DNA of 64,000 nucleotides from the NCBI RefSeq assembly GCF_037893185.1, contig NZ_CP140772.1, forward strand, positions 7,556,001 to 7,620,000, in the 5' to 3' direction. Positions 33,415 through 42,974 of the stretch are shown one piece after another. The DNA is from Chitinophaga sp. 180180018-3. Lineage in GTDB: Bacteria; Bacteroidota; Bacteroidia; Chitinophagales; Chitinophagaceae. Position 1 is the stretch's first letter. Each line of letters begins with the position of its first letter. A program made the translations under genes and the position numbers. Under the pieces are notes generated by a model that worked only from the letters and a program-made list of their open reading frames with translations, ran no database searches and was not told where the DNA came from.

Positions 33415-35898
33415 TCAAAAATCCACGTTAAGAAGCTGATTACTATTGGTGAATGTTATTTGCTGTACGGCGCATTGTTCTGCCTGACTAACGAATCCCT
33501 GCGGATCGAAACGGGAAATGGCAGAAAGGAAAGCATAATTGCCGGCTTGTACTGATATGCTGTTTCCGTTTACGGATATATTTTTCTGTGTATCAAACCC
33601 GTGAAGAACCAGGGAAATATACCGGAACTGAGAAGTATAGTTACCGGTTGGTTTTTCCAATGTGATTTTCTTATTGGCAGGTTGATAGGTAATAGCCCGT
33701 TGATAATAGCCACCGTTTTCGTTATCGAAGCTCTCCCCGTCATCTTCATAGTAAACGAAGGTATTAGCGCGACTGCCTTTGTAGATATGAAGGACGAGGG
33801 TGTCGGATGGTTTTTCAGCCGTATTTTGTATAAGTGACTGCATGGGAATGATACTGCTTTCTTTCACAAACACCGGCAATGATTTGACACTTAACGGGGA
33901 AATAACTGCCTGTCCCCCGGAGGTAATAGTATCATTGTAAAGGTTGTACCATTTCCCTTCGGGGAAATAGATTTGTCCAAATTCTTTGGTGCTTTCGAAA
34001 GGAGCTATCATAAACGCATTGCCATACTCGTATTGGTTTTGATAGCGGGTATCATAGATGTTGGGATCGAATGTATGCTCAATAGCCAGGGTACGCATCA
34101 CGGGCATGCCTGTGCGGGCAGCTTCATTCATGGAACTATACAGATAAGGAAGTAACCTGTAGCGCAGGTTGATATAATTGCGGGCGATTTCCAAAACTTC
34201 TTCTCCGTATGCCCATGGTTCGGACGATTTAGTATTTACTCCTGTGTGATTACGGAAATAAGGGATAAATGCACCAATCTGCATCCAGCGGGCATATAAA
34301 CTGACGGTCGGGTTGCCGGTGAATCCGCCGATGTCCATGCCGGCGAAGGGCATTCCGCTTAGGCCCAGGCTGTTCAGCAGGCGAACACCCAACAGCATGT
34401 GATCTTCTTCTGCACGGTTATCGCCTGTCCAGATAGCGCTATAGCGCTGAGAACCGGCATAGGCGGCACGGGTCAGCAGAAAAGGACGTTTTTTCAATTC
34501 TTCTCGGGTGCCTTCGTAACTCGCGCGCACCATCTGCAATCCGTAAATATTATGCGCCTGCAGATGAGTAACCGGATGCCCTTCGTAGTCGAACAACACA
34601 TTGTTAGGCATTTTCTGGCCCCAGGTGGCAATTTCATTCATATCGTTCCAGATACCGCGGATACCGTCATGTACATACGATTTTACCTGGCCTTTCCACC
34701 ACTCCCGGCCTTTGACGCTGGTGAAGTCCGGGAAATGGCACCAGCCGGGCCACACCTGGCCGGTATAATTCTGACCATCGCTGTATTTGATAAAGATGTT
34801 TTCCTTTTTACCACTTTCGTAAGCAGGATAGCCCTCCTCTACCCTGATACCCGGATCTACAATCACCGTCAGTTTAAAGCCCATTTTATCCAATTGCCTG
34901 CTTAACTGACCGGGATGTGGAAAACGCTCACGGTTCCAGGTGAAAAGCTTATAAGCATCCATGTAATGAATATCCAGGGTGATACCATCTGCCGGTATCT
35001 TTTTCTCCCTTAGTGTTTGTGCAATCCGCAGCACTTCGGTATCAGGGTAATAGCTATACCGGTTCTGCTGGTAGCCCAAACTCCACATTGGCGGCATATG
35101 TATACGGCCGGTCAGGAATGTATAAGACGCAATGATATCTGCTACCTGAGGGTGGTAAATGAAGTAATAATTCATTTCACCGCCCCTGGCACCAAAAGAT
35201 GAAAAACGGTTGTTGCTCGCACCGAAGTTAAAATCACTCTGAAAGGTATTGTCGAAGAATATTCCGTAATTGATATGGTGATGTATGCCGATGTAAAACG
35301 GGATGGTCGCATAAATAGGATCCTGGTTGGTGGCATAACCGAATTTATCAGAGTTCCAGTTGGTATACCCCTCCCCTCTGCGATCAAGGTTCCCGGTTTT
35401 TTCACCTAACCCGATAAACCGCTCGTTCTCCTGCATTTTCTTGTAGGTGGTGACTTCATTACCTATCCACGAGGTCGTCAGCCCGGTCTCATCTTCGTTA
35501 ATCACCTCCCCGGAAGGTGTCAGGAATCGCACTGAAAACGGGTCGCGGCCGATATGCAGCTGCAGGGAATCGGTAGTGACAACAATCTCCTGGCTATTCT
35601 GAGTGGTCTGTATCCGCGTAGGCTGCGGCTTTGCAGTTACTGCATAGGAAAAGTCGGCGCCCAGCGGATGTTGATCCATGCGCACTCTGATCACAGACGG
35701 ACTGTATGCGGTAATCTCCACATAGGCGTTTTCTGCATTGATCCTGATCTGTTGTCCGGAAATATTTACGGTGTTTACTTTACCGATCTTTTTTACCTGC
35801 TGAGCCCGTGCAGAGGAATAGAACAGCAACAACAGTAAGCCTGTACGAATAACCGCCTTTATCGCATGATAGGTGCAATGCGAATTGATCATAAACAT
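33415..35898 (-). CDS. glycoside hydrolase family 31 (alpha-glucosidase/alpha-xylosidase type)
   Basis: 827 residues from the ATG ending at 35898, which precedes a Sec signal (AVIRTGLLLLLFYSSARAQQ). An N-terminal beta-sandwich is followed by the (beta/alpha)8 barrel. Motifs are WSLGYQQNRYSYYPD, ITLDIHYMD, the nucleophile motif IRGIWNDMNEIATW (Asp of WxDMNE), and the acid/base region IWTGDNRAEEDHMLLG (Asp of GDN). A proximal and distal beta domain follow. GH31 enzymes release alpha-linked glucose or xylose from non-reducing ends. Exact substrate is not readable from motifs. It is the enzyme of the adjacent SusCD locus. A later ATG at 35892 is equally possible. Confidence 0.93.
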   Translation of the reverse strand: MFMINSHCTYHAIKAVIRTGLLLLLFYSSARAQQVKKIGKVNTVNISGQQIRINAENAYVEITAYSPSVIRVRMDQHPLGADFSYAVTAKPQPTRIQTTQNSQEIVVTTDSLQLHIGRDPFSVRFLTPSGEVINEDETGLTTSWIGNEVTTYKKMQENERFIGLGEKTGNLDRRGEGYTNWNSDKFGYATNQDPIYATIPFYIGIHHHINYGIFFDNTFQSDFNFGASNNRFSSFGARGGEMNYYFIYHPQVADIIASYTFLTGRIHMPPMWSLGYQQNRYSYYPDTEVLRIAQTLREKKIPADGITLDIHYMDAYKLFTWNRERFPHPGQLSRQLDKMGFKLTVIVDPGIRVEEGYPAYESGKKENIFIKYSDGQNYTGQVWPGWCHFPDFTSVKGREWWKGQVKSYVHDGIRGIWNDMNEIATWGQKMPNNVLFDYEGHPVTHLQAHNIYGLQMVRASYEGTREELKKRPFLLTRAAYAGSQRYSAIWTGDNRAEEDHMLLGVRLLNSLGLSGMPFAGMDIGGFTGNPTVSLYARWMQIGAFIPYFRNHTGVNTKSSEPWAYGEEVLEIARNYINLRYRLLPYLYSSMNEAARTGMPVMRTLAIEHTFDPNIYDTRYQNQYEYGNAFMIAPFESTKEFGQIYFPEGKWYNLYNDTITSGGQAVISPLSVKSLPVFVKESSIIPMQSLIQNTAEKPSDTLVLHIYKGSRANTFVYYEDDGESFDNENGGYYQRAITYQPANKKITLEKPTGNYTSQFRYISLVLHGFDTQKNISVNGNSISVQAGNYAFLSAISRFDPQGFVSQAEQCAVQQITFTNSNQLLNVDF

Positions 35899-36170
35899 AT
35901 TTTTAGGAAGATGGATTTCCCGGAGTACAGCATCTGGAATACTGACGCCGAAAGATTGATTGTTTAACACCGGATGGGGAGTTTAATTACTATACATTAA
36001 CGTGGACCACAGCCCCGGTGTTGAGCCAAAGTAACCTATCAATCATCTTGAGGACAATTTCTACAATGGAAATATCAAAAATATAAACAACTCAGGCGGC
36101 TGTTTCTTTAGTAGTGTGTTTAAAATCAATTTGTTATATACGAATATATATAAATCACATATGAATCCCG

Positions 36171-37772
36171 TCAGAGTGCTTTTATATCCATAATCCGGTT
36201 TTCAAACTCTTCAGGTGGTACAATGGAACGTTTTTTTATCCGGGTTTTATAAGTGTAGATGGTATTCACTGAGTATTCAAGTATGCGTGCAATTTTTTCG
36301 TTATCGGTAATTCCCAGGCGAATCAACGCAAAAATCCGTATATCCGTATTCAGCAGCTCATTGTCTTTTAACAGGATCTGGTTCTCCTTGTCAAACAAGG
36401 CATTGAATTCCGCTACGAAATGAGGAAAGATCTTCAGGAATATCCGGTCGAAGCTGGTAAACAGCTCCTCCCTTTCCTGCCTGATATTGATATTGTTTAC
36501 AACGAAACGCAGTTCTGATGGTTTGTTATCAGCTATCTTTTGCTCCAGTTGCTGCTTTAGTTTTTCAATCTTGCTGATATAACCGGCATTGATATTAAAG
36601 CAGTAGCCAACATATTCTTCTTTGATCTTATTGGCTTCCATTAACTGGTGATTGATCACCTGTTGCTGCTGATGCGCTGCGGTGATGATCTGCTGGGCGG
36701 TTTTTAACTGCCTGACCTGCCGGAATACAGTAACTGCCAGTATTATCACTGCAATAAGCAGCAGGGTAACAATGGAAGCATAGATCAGCAGCGACTTGTT
36801 CCTGTCTTCAGCTGTATTGATCCTTTCATCTTCAATGATTGGTAAAATACTGCTTACCATCACCTTGCGCTGCCGGGCTCCATAAAAAACAGCCTCCGAG
36901 ATGGCTTTTTCGACGCAATGCGAAGCATTCCTGATATCTCCTTTTTCAAAAAGCAGGGTAGCAAGCATATAAGAAGCCATCGTTTCTTTAGTGGAGCTCC
37001 TGATATCGGCAAGGGCCGATTTTATCAGCAGTTGAATGGCGGTGTCTTTCCTGTGTACTTCGGTGTAAATACCACCCAGGCTGCAGGCCGCCATCGCCAG
37101 CTGCCGGTCGTTGATTTCCGGTCGGTCGATGTTGGGATAAACTGCCAACGCACCGGGGATATTACCGGATTTAAACAACTGCAAAGCCCTGTTGCGCTTA
37201 TACTCAAAAGATGCGGGATCCATTAGCTGTAAAGCAGAATCGGTATAGGCGCCTCCGGTTCTGATATAGCTCGGCGTGTAATAATGGTCCTGGTTATAAT
37301 CAGCAAGATCGTAATACAATCTGCTTTTCAACAGGTAAAAATCAACTTTTATACTATCCGGTGCCGTATTGATATTGAGGGTATTAATAAACGTCATTGC
37401 TTCGGTGAACATACCAGACGACAATAACAGGTAGCCCATCTTGATCCGGGAGAGCAATATTTTGTCAGGATCCTGAAGCTGAAGTGCCCAGTGTTCCATT
37501 TGCCGGGCATAAATGAAGGCTGAATCAAAGTTGAAAACGTGATAAGCGTGATAAAGCTGCAGGCAATATTGGAATTGCTTATCCGGCGAATCGCCCGCTG
37601 CCGGCCGGTTCCGCTTGATACTATCTATTCCGTGCAGTTTAACGGCGTCGTAAGACGCCGACCTGGCCATAGCCTTGTTCAGCTCCCGGAGTAAACTATC
37701 CGTTGGAGTGCTGCCATATATATTGAAAGAGAGCAATAAGCATAAAATCAATTTGCTCAGGAAACGGTTCAT
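36171..37772 (-). CDS. DUF6377-type TPR membrane regulator with C-terminal HTH
   Basis: 533 residues from the ATG ending at 37772 (MNRFLSKLILCLLLSFNIYGS, a signal peptide). The periplasmic half is TPR-like. A membrane span near 315-340 (LLIYASIVTLLLIAVIILAVTVFR) is followed by a coiled coil (QLKTAQQIITAAHQQQQVINHQLME). A cytoplasmic DUF6377 region comes next: YVGYCFNINAGYISKIEKL, then LLNTDIRIFALIRLGITDNEKIARILEYSVNTIYTYKTRIKKR, a LuxR-like HTH. These regulators typically control adjacent SusCD loci. It is upstream of and colinear with the GH31-SusCD genes, so it is the likely sensor for this locus. Confidence 0.88.
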   Translation of the reverse strand: MNRFLSKLILCLLLSFNIYGSTPTDSLLRELNKAMARSASYDAVKLHGIDSIKRNRPAAGDSPDKQFQYCLQLYHAYHVFNFDSAFIYARQMEHWALQLQDPDKILLSRIKMGYLLLSSGMFTEAMTFINTLNINTAPDSIKVDFYLLKSRLYYDLADYNQDHYYTPSYIRTGGAYTDSALQLMDPASFEYKRNRALQLFKSGNIPGALAVYPNIDRPEINDRQLAMAACSLGGIYTEVHRKDTAIQLLIKSALADIRSSTKETMASYMLATLLFEKGDIRNASHCVEKAISEAVFYGARQRKVMVSSILPIIEDERINTAEDRNKSLLIYASIVTLLLIAVIILAVTVFRQVRQLKTAQQIITAAHQQQQVINHQLMEANKIKEEYVGYCFNINAGYISKIEKLKQQLEQKIADNKPSELRFVVNNINIRQEREELFTSFDRIFLKIFPHFVAEFNALFDKENQILLKDNELLNTDIRIFALIRLGITDNEKIARILEYSVNTIYTYKTRIKKRSIVPPEEFENRIMDIKAL

Positions 37773-37850
37773 AGCACGATTGAATAATGAATAATCACAG
37801 GTCACCGCTAAATTTAAGAGACTTTTTTGTAAAAGTGTGTTTTAGCTTTT

Positions 37851-37889
37851 AGCAAAATGCAGCGAAGATTATCTCCACTGCATTTTACT
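37851..37889 (-). terminator. hairpin past nlpE sharing sequence with the 7082-7130 terminator
   Basis: AAAATGCAG (37854-37862) pairs with CTGCATTTT (37878-37886), enclosing a 15-base loop. On the minus strand it ends GCATTTTGCT. The minus-strand word GATAATCTTCGCTGCATTTT matches the 7082-7130 terminator with one base changed. Confidence 0.65.
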
Positions 37890-37920
37890 AAAGATGAATA
37901 ACTAAAGACTACAAGCGCTC

Positions 37921-38367
37921 CTAAATCACCCTTTTCAAAGAGTAATTACGATTTCCCTCTATCGTTTTCTGATTGGCGTCCAGCAGTTTTAGTTCCCGGT
38001 TATCGATCTGCTGAAAAAAGCGCTGCAGGTTCCTGTCTTTGTCAGGATTCAACTGGATGACCGTGGCGCCTGGATCTGCCGGGCTGCCATGTACAATATT
38101 GTAGATGCCCTCACTCGGAAATGTGAGGTTTTTACCGAGATAAGTTTCTTTCAGGTTAAAATGATGGTCTTGCTTCCGCTCAAGCGACAACTCTGTAACA
38201 ATACCTTCGCAGTCGGCACAGGGTAATGTACCTGAATAAGTTGCCCAGGCGGCGGTATCAACGTTCATATCATTATTGGCGGTGCTATCCGCCATACCGG
38301 TCGATTTGCCGGAATGCTGGCAGGCAATGAAGGCAGTTGATAACAATAACAGCGACAGATGTTTCAT
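37921..38367 (-). CDS. NlpE-family outer-membrane lipoprotein
   Basis: 148 residues from the ATG ending at 38367. The signal MKHLSLLLLSTAFIACQHSG ends in a lipobox (Cys 16). The body carries YSGTLPCADCEGIVTELSL, the NlpE motif with its conserved CxxC, then LKETYLGKN and GIYNIVHG. In E. coli NlpE links envelope stress and copper to the Cpx response; whether that role applies here is unknown. An upstream in-frame ATG (38391) adds eight residues before the signal and is not preferred. It follows the esterase-like gene by 44 bp. Confidence 0.85.
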   Translation of the reverse strand: MKHLSLLLLSTAFIACQHSGKSTGMADSTANNDMNVDTAAWATYSGTLPCADCEGIVTELSLERKQDHHFNLKETYLGKNLTFPSEGIYNIVHGSPADPGATVIQLNPDKDRNLQRFFQQIDNRELKLLDANQKTIEGNRNYSLKRVI

Positions 38368-38411
38368 AAAGCAGGTTTTTGTAATTAACAATCAATGAAT
38401 AGTGTTGGTTT

Positions 38412-39560
38412 TCAGGGGATAATCTCAAAAAGAAAAAACTGGGTTTCTTCTTTATCTGAAAAGTTATTATCCGCCACAAATACCAGACTTTTATGCCCAT
38501 TGGGCAATACCGGGCCGTAGGTCACTCCCTCTATGTTATCAATATACCGGCCCAGGCTGGCGAAATTGAACACCAGGGTTTTAGTAGCAGGTTTAAAGCG
38601 GGTATCCTGCTGCAGGGAGTTTACCCGGCTGATATCCGTGGCATTGCCTACGTCTGTCAGGAATACCTTGATAGTGCAATCTTTTACTCCTGTGGAGAAG
38701 GATCTTTCCAGTGTAAGCATCTGTTGGTCAGACAGGACCATGATATCAGCAATTCCGTTTACGCTGAAAGCATTGGCCGGACTGGGAGGAAAGGCAACCG
38801 GTTCCAGCTTATAGGCGTATTGCGCCACGGGTTGCCGCGACTGATTATCAAATTTAATGAGCCGGGTAAACGCAGTAGTATCCCGAACATCTGCTCTGGG
38901 TCCATCTTCATAGCGTGGTTCCTCCAGACTTACGAACATATATTTATAGCCGGGGGTAAAGCCAAGTCCTTCAAAAACGCCGTTTCTGCGGGGGCCATTG
39001 TCGGTGGCCTGCATCCTGAATTGGGCCGGAAGGGCAAATGAATCGATGTACTGCCCGTTCATACGGATTTCGTAAACACCCGGATTGGTCAGAACAGTAT
39101 CCTTCTCGTTCACAATCCGTTCTCCTTCACTACTCCATACCAGGCATTGTTTGGCGGGATTGTAGCGAAGTGCTTCCGGATCGGGCGTGAGCGCTGCATT
39201 GGTTTTGCTATCTGGATATGCCTGTCCGTTTGCCTGCAGCAGGGTGGTGACAGCAGTGAACTTTACACTATCGAACGACTTATCCGAGAAATAAAGCCGC
39301 GCGGTATAGAACCTGGCAGGGTTGATTGCGGAGCGATCGTCGGAAATAAGATAATACCTGTCCACCGACGGGTCGTAATCTATGCCTGAGAGTCCGCCTA
39401 CGACGGTGCCATTATATGGCATATTGTACGGCACATTTACCTGGCCAATAAATTTCAGTTGCCCGAAGTTGTTAGGGGTAGAACCGGTTTTGCGGGAAGT
39501 GCTGCAGCTGAAAAGGGCCAGCAGCAAAGGGGTAATAACTAAAAGCAGGTTTCTTTTCAT
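38412..39560 (-). CDS. esterase-like-activity-of-phytase family lipoprotein
   Basis: 382 residues with a lipoprotein signal (LLVITPLLLALFSCSTS). The body is a beta-propeller-type fold with GGLSGIDYDPSVDRYYLISDDRS, PDPEALRYN, GVFEGLGFTPGYKYMFVSLEEP and NIEGVTYGP, the motifs of PF13449-type secreted proteins. Family members are annotated as phytase-related esterases, with poor experimental support. It is upstream of nlpE on the same strand and probably co-transcribed. Confidence 0.82.
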   Translation of the reverse strand: MKRNLLLVITPLLLALFSCSTSRKTGSTPNNFGQLKFIGQVNVPYNMPYNGTVVGGLSGIDYDPSVDRYYLISDDRSAINPARFYTARLYFSDKSFDSVKFTAVTTLLQANGQAYPDSKTNAALTPDPEALRYNPAKQCLVWSSEGERIVNEKDTVLTNPGVYEIRMNGQYIDSFALPAQFRMQATDNGPRRNGVFEGLGFTPGYKYMFVSLEEPRYEDGPRADVRDTTAFTRLIKFDNQSRQPVAQYAYKLEPVAFPPSPANAFSVNGIADIMVLSDQQMLTLERSFSTGVKDCTIKVFLTDVGNATDISRVNSLQQDTRFKPATKTLVFNFASLGRYIDNIEGVTYGPVLPNGHKSLVFVADNNFSDKEETQFFLFEIIP

Positions 39561-39757
39561 GATGCCAAGTTAGGAAATCTGCAGAATACCTGGACGAACA
39601 GGTATGATATAACATAGCCGTAACCTGCCAATGCGGAGTGCAGCTAAACCAACAGGTAGCCTGATGTTTTACTTCCTTTGCAGAGGGCATAAAAAATCCC
39701 ATTCAATATGTTGCGCAGTACATACAAAACGGGAAAAATGGTGAAAACGGCCTGATA

Positions 39758-39910
39758 TTACAGTGCCCGTCCCCTGATTATATTTACTAAAATGGCAATA
39801 ATGGCCAGTATCAATAAAGCGTGTATCAACGCACCGGCAGAATAAACGAAGAAACCTAATATCCACCCTATGATTAGGATGACGGCAATCAGATAAAGCA
39901 GGCTGTTCAT
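39758..39910 (-). CDS. lmo0937-family small membrane protein
   Basis: 50 residues with two membrane spans: MNSLLYLIAVILIIGWILGF, then the short loop FVYSAGALIHALL, and ILAIIAILVNIIRGR. The pattern of LY.IA.ILI..W..G.....AG..IH.LL..A.I..L...I.G is that of the lmo0937 family. These are often stress-induced and function is unknown. It is short but the match is strong. The flanking 39561-39757 region shows nothing else. Confidence 0.8.
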   Translation of the reverse strand: MNSLLYLIAVILIIGWILGFFVYSAGALIHALLILAIIAILVNIIRGRAL

Positions 39911-40183
39911 GTCGTTAAGGTTTTAGATTCGCGAATAGATTCATTCCTTGAACCAAAAATACCGGAAAATTTATGCCAATCAGAAGACCCGCATCTAACG
40001 GCTGTCTCCGCATTAATACCTTCCGCCGGATGTGGAACCTTCTCCACCATACGTGAAAAAAAAGGACGGATACAAATGGACCGTCCGCCCCAAAGCCCTT
40101 GTGAGAGGGGGTTTGGAGAGTGGATGGGTTTTTGAATCGTGTACAGGAGGTAACAGACATTTTTTAACCATAAATATTTGATC
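39911..40183. other. 273-bp intergenic stretch before the DUF2383 gene
   Basis: It holds a CCCTTGTGAGAGGGGGTTTG word near 40095-40114 that looks like a degenerate dispersed element, but I cannot show a second copy in this window. No gene is supported here; frames on either strand look like noise. Confidence 0.3.
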
Positions 40184-40633
40184 ATGTCCGGGGATGAAAA
40201 ATTAACCACGGTCCTTAGCGACCTGGTAAAGATCAATAACGACAGGATTGAAGGATACAAACAGGCAAAAATGGCTACCGAAGATGTGGATCTGAAAGCG
40301 TTGTTCCAACATATGGTCAACGACAGCCTGAAACATATTGCTGCGCTTAATCAGCAGCTCGAACTACTGGGGATGTCTGCAGCAACTACTATGGGAGGAA
40401 GAATTTACGATGCCTGGACGGCGATTAAGACCAGGTTCACGGGAACAGACAGGTATTCCCTTTTTTCCTCCTGCGAATACGGAGATGATGCGGTACAACG
40501 CGCCTACGCAGACGCATTAAGTATAGATGTGCCCATGCCGCTTGCTTTGAGAGATCTGATCGCCAAACAACGGGAAAGTGTTAAGGAAGCACATGAAACA
40601 ATAAAAAGTTACCGGGATGTGGTGGGCCAGTAG
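40184..40633 (+). CDS. PA2169/DUF2383 four-helix-bundle protein
   Basis: 149 residues starting MSGDEKLTTVLSDLVKINND. The ferritin-like bundle is recognisable from EGYKQAKMATEDVDLKALFQ, SLKHIAALNQQLELLG, GGRIYDAWTAIKTRF and the C-terminal LIAKQRESVKEAHETIKSYRD. Family members are small helical proteins linked to stress responses. The ATG at 40184 is preferred over the in-frame TTG at 40178. Confidence 0.85.
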   Translation: MSGDEKLTTVLSDLVKINNDRIEGYKQAKMATEDVDLKALFQHMVNDSLKHIAALNQQLELLGMSAATTMGGRIYDAWTAIKTRFTGTDRYSLFSSCEYGDDAVQRAYADALSIDVPMPLALRDLIAKQRESVKEAHETIKSYRDVVGQ

Positions 40634-40783
40634 CATTTTGTGCATTCTCCTTCAGTCTGTTCTTTTTGTTCAAATCAACCAGTAAAGCGGTTGTTCACTA
40701 TAGCCATATTATTTTTGGATAAGAGAAATTCCAATCATACTTATATTGATAAGTAATATGGCAACTACGGGATTTTCGGTACA

Positions 40784-40819
40784 GGGCTGCTTCATATGAT
40801 TTGGAGCAGCCCATTTTTT
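40784..40819 (+). terminator. intrinsic terminator
   Basis: GGGCTGCT (40784-40791) pairs with AGCAGCCC (40805-40812) and is followed by ATTTTTT. It is 150 bp past the DUF2383 stop, so it may also end an unrecognised short transcript. The next 240 bp to thiH hold only a weak hairpin (AGGTGG/CCACCT near 41031-41051). Confidence 0.75.
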
Positions 40820-41058
40820 ATGTTGTAACAGTAGATTTTTAGTCTAACTTCATCTTATGGCAAGGCCCGATCAGGTCTGTGTTGTTCAATGGCTGAGTTG
40901 CTGTTCATTTTGTTCAGTTTAGAGATCCGCCTAAAGATTTTGGATCTCATGTGTTAATTTTAATCTGATTGAGAGAAGTTTCTCTTGTATGACTTTTAAC
41001 CTCCCCATGAAAAACAAACAATAACCGAGTAGGTGGTCTAACCAGCCACCTTTCTTTT

Positions 41059-42165
41059 TCAGGAAAGGGAGGAATCCCAATCTTTCCATACCGGTTCATA
41101 TCCCTGTTTTTTCAGCATGGCCGCTATCACCACAGCACTTCGTTCATCCGAAATCTCAAATTGTTCAAGCGATTGAGGGTCCACAGTATACCCTCCAGGG
41201 TTGGTCTTCGAAGCCGCGCTCATAGAGGTTATTCCCAGCCGCACAATATTATCCCTGAACTTCTCTTCTTCCCGGGTGGAAATGCTCAGCTCCACTTCCT
41301 GATTAAATAGCCGGTAGGCACAGATCAGTTGTACCAGCTCCCGGTCGTCCATGACTACTTTAGGTGTCAGTCCGCCGGAAAAGGGTCGTAGCCGGGGGAA
41401 CGAAATGCTGTACTTGGTTTGCCAGTAAGTTTTTTCCAGGTAAGAAAGATGTAACGCAGTGAAAAAGCTGTCGGTACGCCAGTCTTCCAATCCGATAAGT
41501 ACCCCCAGTCCCATCTTATGTATGCCAGCCCTGCCCAGCCGGTCGGGGGTATGCAGCCGGTATTCGAAATTCGACTTGCGCCCCCTGGGATGGTGTTTTT
41601 TATAGTCGCTCTGATGGTAGGTCTCCTGATATACCAGTACTGCATGCAGTCCTAACAAGGCTAATTCCCGGTAATCTTCTTCTTCCAGTGGCTGTACTTC
41701 CATGGAAATGTTGGCAAAATGTGGCCGGAGTAATTGTATCGTTTTTTTGAAGTAGTCGGTGCCAACTATCTGGCTGGCTTCTCCCGTCACCAGTAACACA
41801 TGATCGAAGCCCATTTCCCGGATAACGGCAGTTTCCATTAATATTTCTGTCGCAGAAAGCGTTCTGCGGCGGATTTTGTTATCAAGACTGAACCCGCAGT
41901 AGGTGCATATGTTCTGGCACTCGTTGGACAGGTACATGGGAATATACATCTGCATGGTATTGCCGAATCGCTGCAGCGTCAGCTCATGGCTGATAGCCGC
42001 CATCTGGCTGAGATAAGGAGCTGCGGCGGGAGAAATGAGTGCCGCGAAATCGTTGAGGGAGCGGCGCTGTTTATGCAGGGCCTCTTCCACATCCCGGGAT
42101 GTTTTAGCATAAATACTTTCCTTAACAGCATCCCATTCATATTGATCAAATATGCTTTTGAACAT
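41059..42165 (-). CDS. thiH: 2-iminoacetate synthase ThiH
   Basis: Radical SAM enzyme that cleaves tyrosine to dehydroglycine (2-iminoacetate) for the thiazole ring. From the ATG ending at 42165 the protein is 368 residues. The Fe-S/SAM motif is CQNICTYCGF (CxxxCxxC). GEASQIVGTDY, SMEVQPLEEEDY and HKMGLGVLIGLEDWRTD follow. Because ThiH is present, this pathway uses tyrosine, and no ThiO is needed. It is the last gene of the thiamine operon. The frame from 42198 adds 11 residues with no support. Confidence 0.94.
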   Translation of the reverse strand: MFKSIFDQYEWDAVKESIYAKTSRDVEEALHKQRRSLNDFAALISPAAAPYLSQMAAISHELTLQRFGNTMQMYIPMYLSNECQNICTYCGFSLDNKIRRRTLSATEILMETAVIREMGFDHVLLVTGEASQIVGTDYFKKTIQLLRPHFANISMEVQPLEEEDYRELALLGLHAVLVYQETYHQSDYKKHHPRGRKSNFEYRLHTPDRLGRAGIHKMGLGVLIGLEDWRTDSFFTALHLSYLEKTYWQTKYSISFPRLRPFSGGLTPKVVMDDRELVQLICAYRLFNQEVELSISTREEEKFRDNIVRLGITSMSAASKTNPGGYTVDPQSLEQFEISDERSAVVIAAMLKKQGYEPVWKDWDSSLS

Positions 42166-42200
42166 ACGTAAGATTTTAGTGAGAAGATAGACTAACACGG

Positions 42201-42974
42201 CTATGCCTCATCCAGGAACGATATCAGCGGACTGGAAGCAACCGCATGGCGACTGCTGCCAGGCAATCCTGCTTCAAACGCCATTCTCCCTGCTTCCACC
42301 CCGGCTTTGAAGGCCGCGGCCATCTGTACTGGATGAAGGGCCACAGCAATGGCTGTATTCACCAATACGGCGCTGGCACCCATTTCCATCGCCTGCGCGG
42401 CATGCGAAGGACTGCCGATACCGGCATCCACGATAACGGGTATGTTACTTTGTGCGATGATAATTTCCAGGAAATCAGCGGTTTTCAGCCCTTTGTTACT
42501 CCCGATGGGAGATCCGAGTGGCATTACTGCGGCAGTACCCACTTCTTCCAGTCGTTTGCAAAGCACCGGATCAGCGTGCACATATGGCAACACCACGAAA
42601 CCCATTTTCACCAGCGCTTCTGCGGCAGCCAGTGTTTCCACGGGATCTGGCATCAGGTAGCGTGGATCCGGATGTATTTCCAGCTTGATCCAGTTCGTTT
42701 CCAGAGCTTCCCGCGCCAGCTGCGCCGCAAAAACGGCTTCTTTGGCCGTGCGAACACCAGAGGTATTGGGCAGTAGCTGGATGCGCGGATGCTGAAGATG
42801 CCGTAACATGTCATCCGCCTGGTTGTGCGTATCCACCCGCTTTAGTGCCACTGTTACCAGTTCACTGCCTGAGGCCAGCAGCGCCCTTTCCATTATTTCA
42901 GTGGAAGAAAATTTTCCTGTACCGGTAAACAAACGGGAAGTAAACTGCCTGTCGGCGATAACTAAAGGTTCCAT
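42201..42974 (-). CDS. thiG: thiazole synthase ThiG
   Basis: 257 residues. It condenses deoxyxylulose-5-phosphate, ThiS thiocarboxylate and iminoacetate to the thiazole phosphate. FTGTGKFSS at the N-terminus, VALKRVD (Schiff-base Lys), [24 protein letters not shown] and [31 protein letters not shown] are all typical TIM-barrel ThiG motifs. It overlaps thiE by 13 bases upstream, a sign of translational coupling. Confidence 0.95.
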   Translation of the reverse strand: MEPLVIADRQFTSRLFTGTGKFSSTEIMERALLASGSELVTVALKRVDTHNQADDMLRHLQHPRIQLLPNTSGVRTAKEAVFAAQLAREALETNWIKLEIHPDPRYLMPDPVETLAAAEALVKMGFVVLPYVHADPVLCKRLEEVGTAAVMPLGSPIGSNKGLKTADFLEIIIAQSNIPVIVDAGIGSPSHAAQAMEMGASAVLVNTAIAVALHPVQMAAAFKAGVEAGRMAFEAGLPGSSRHAVASSPLISFLDEA

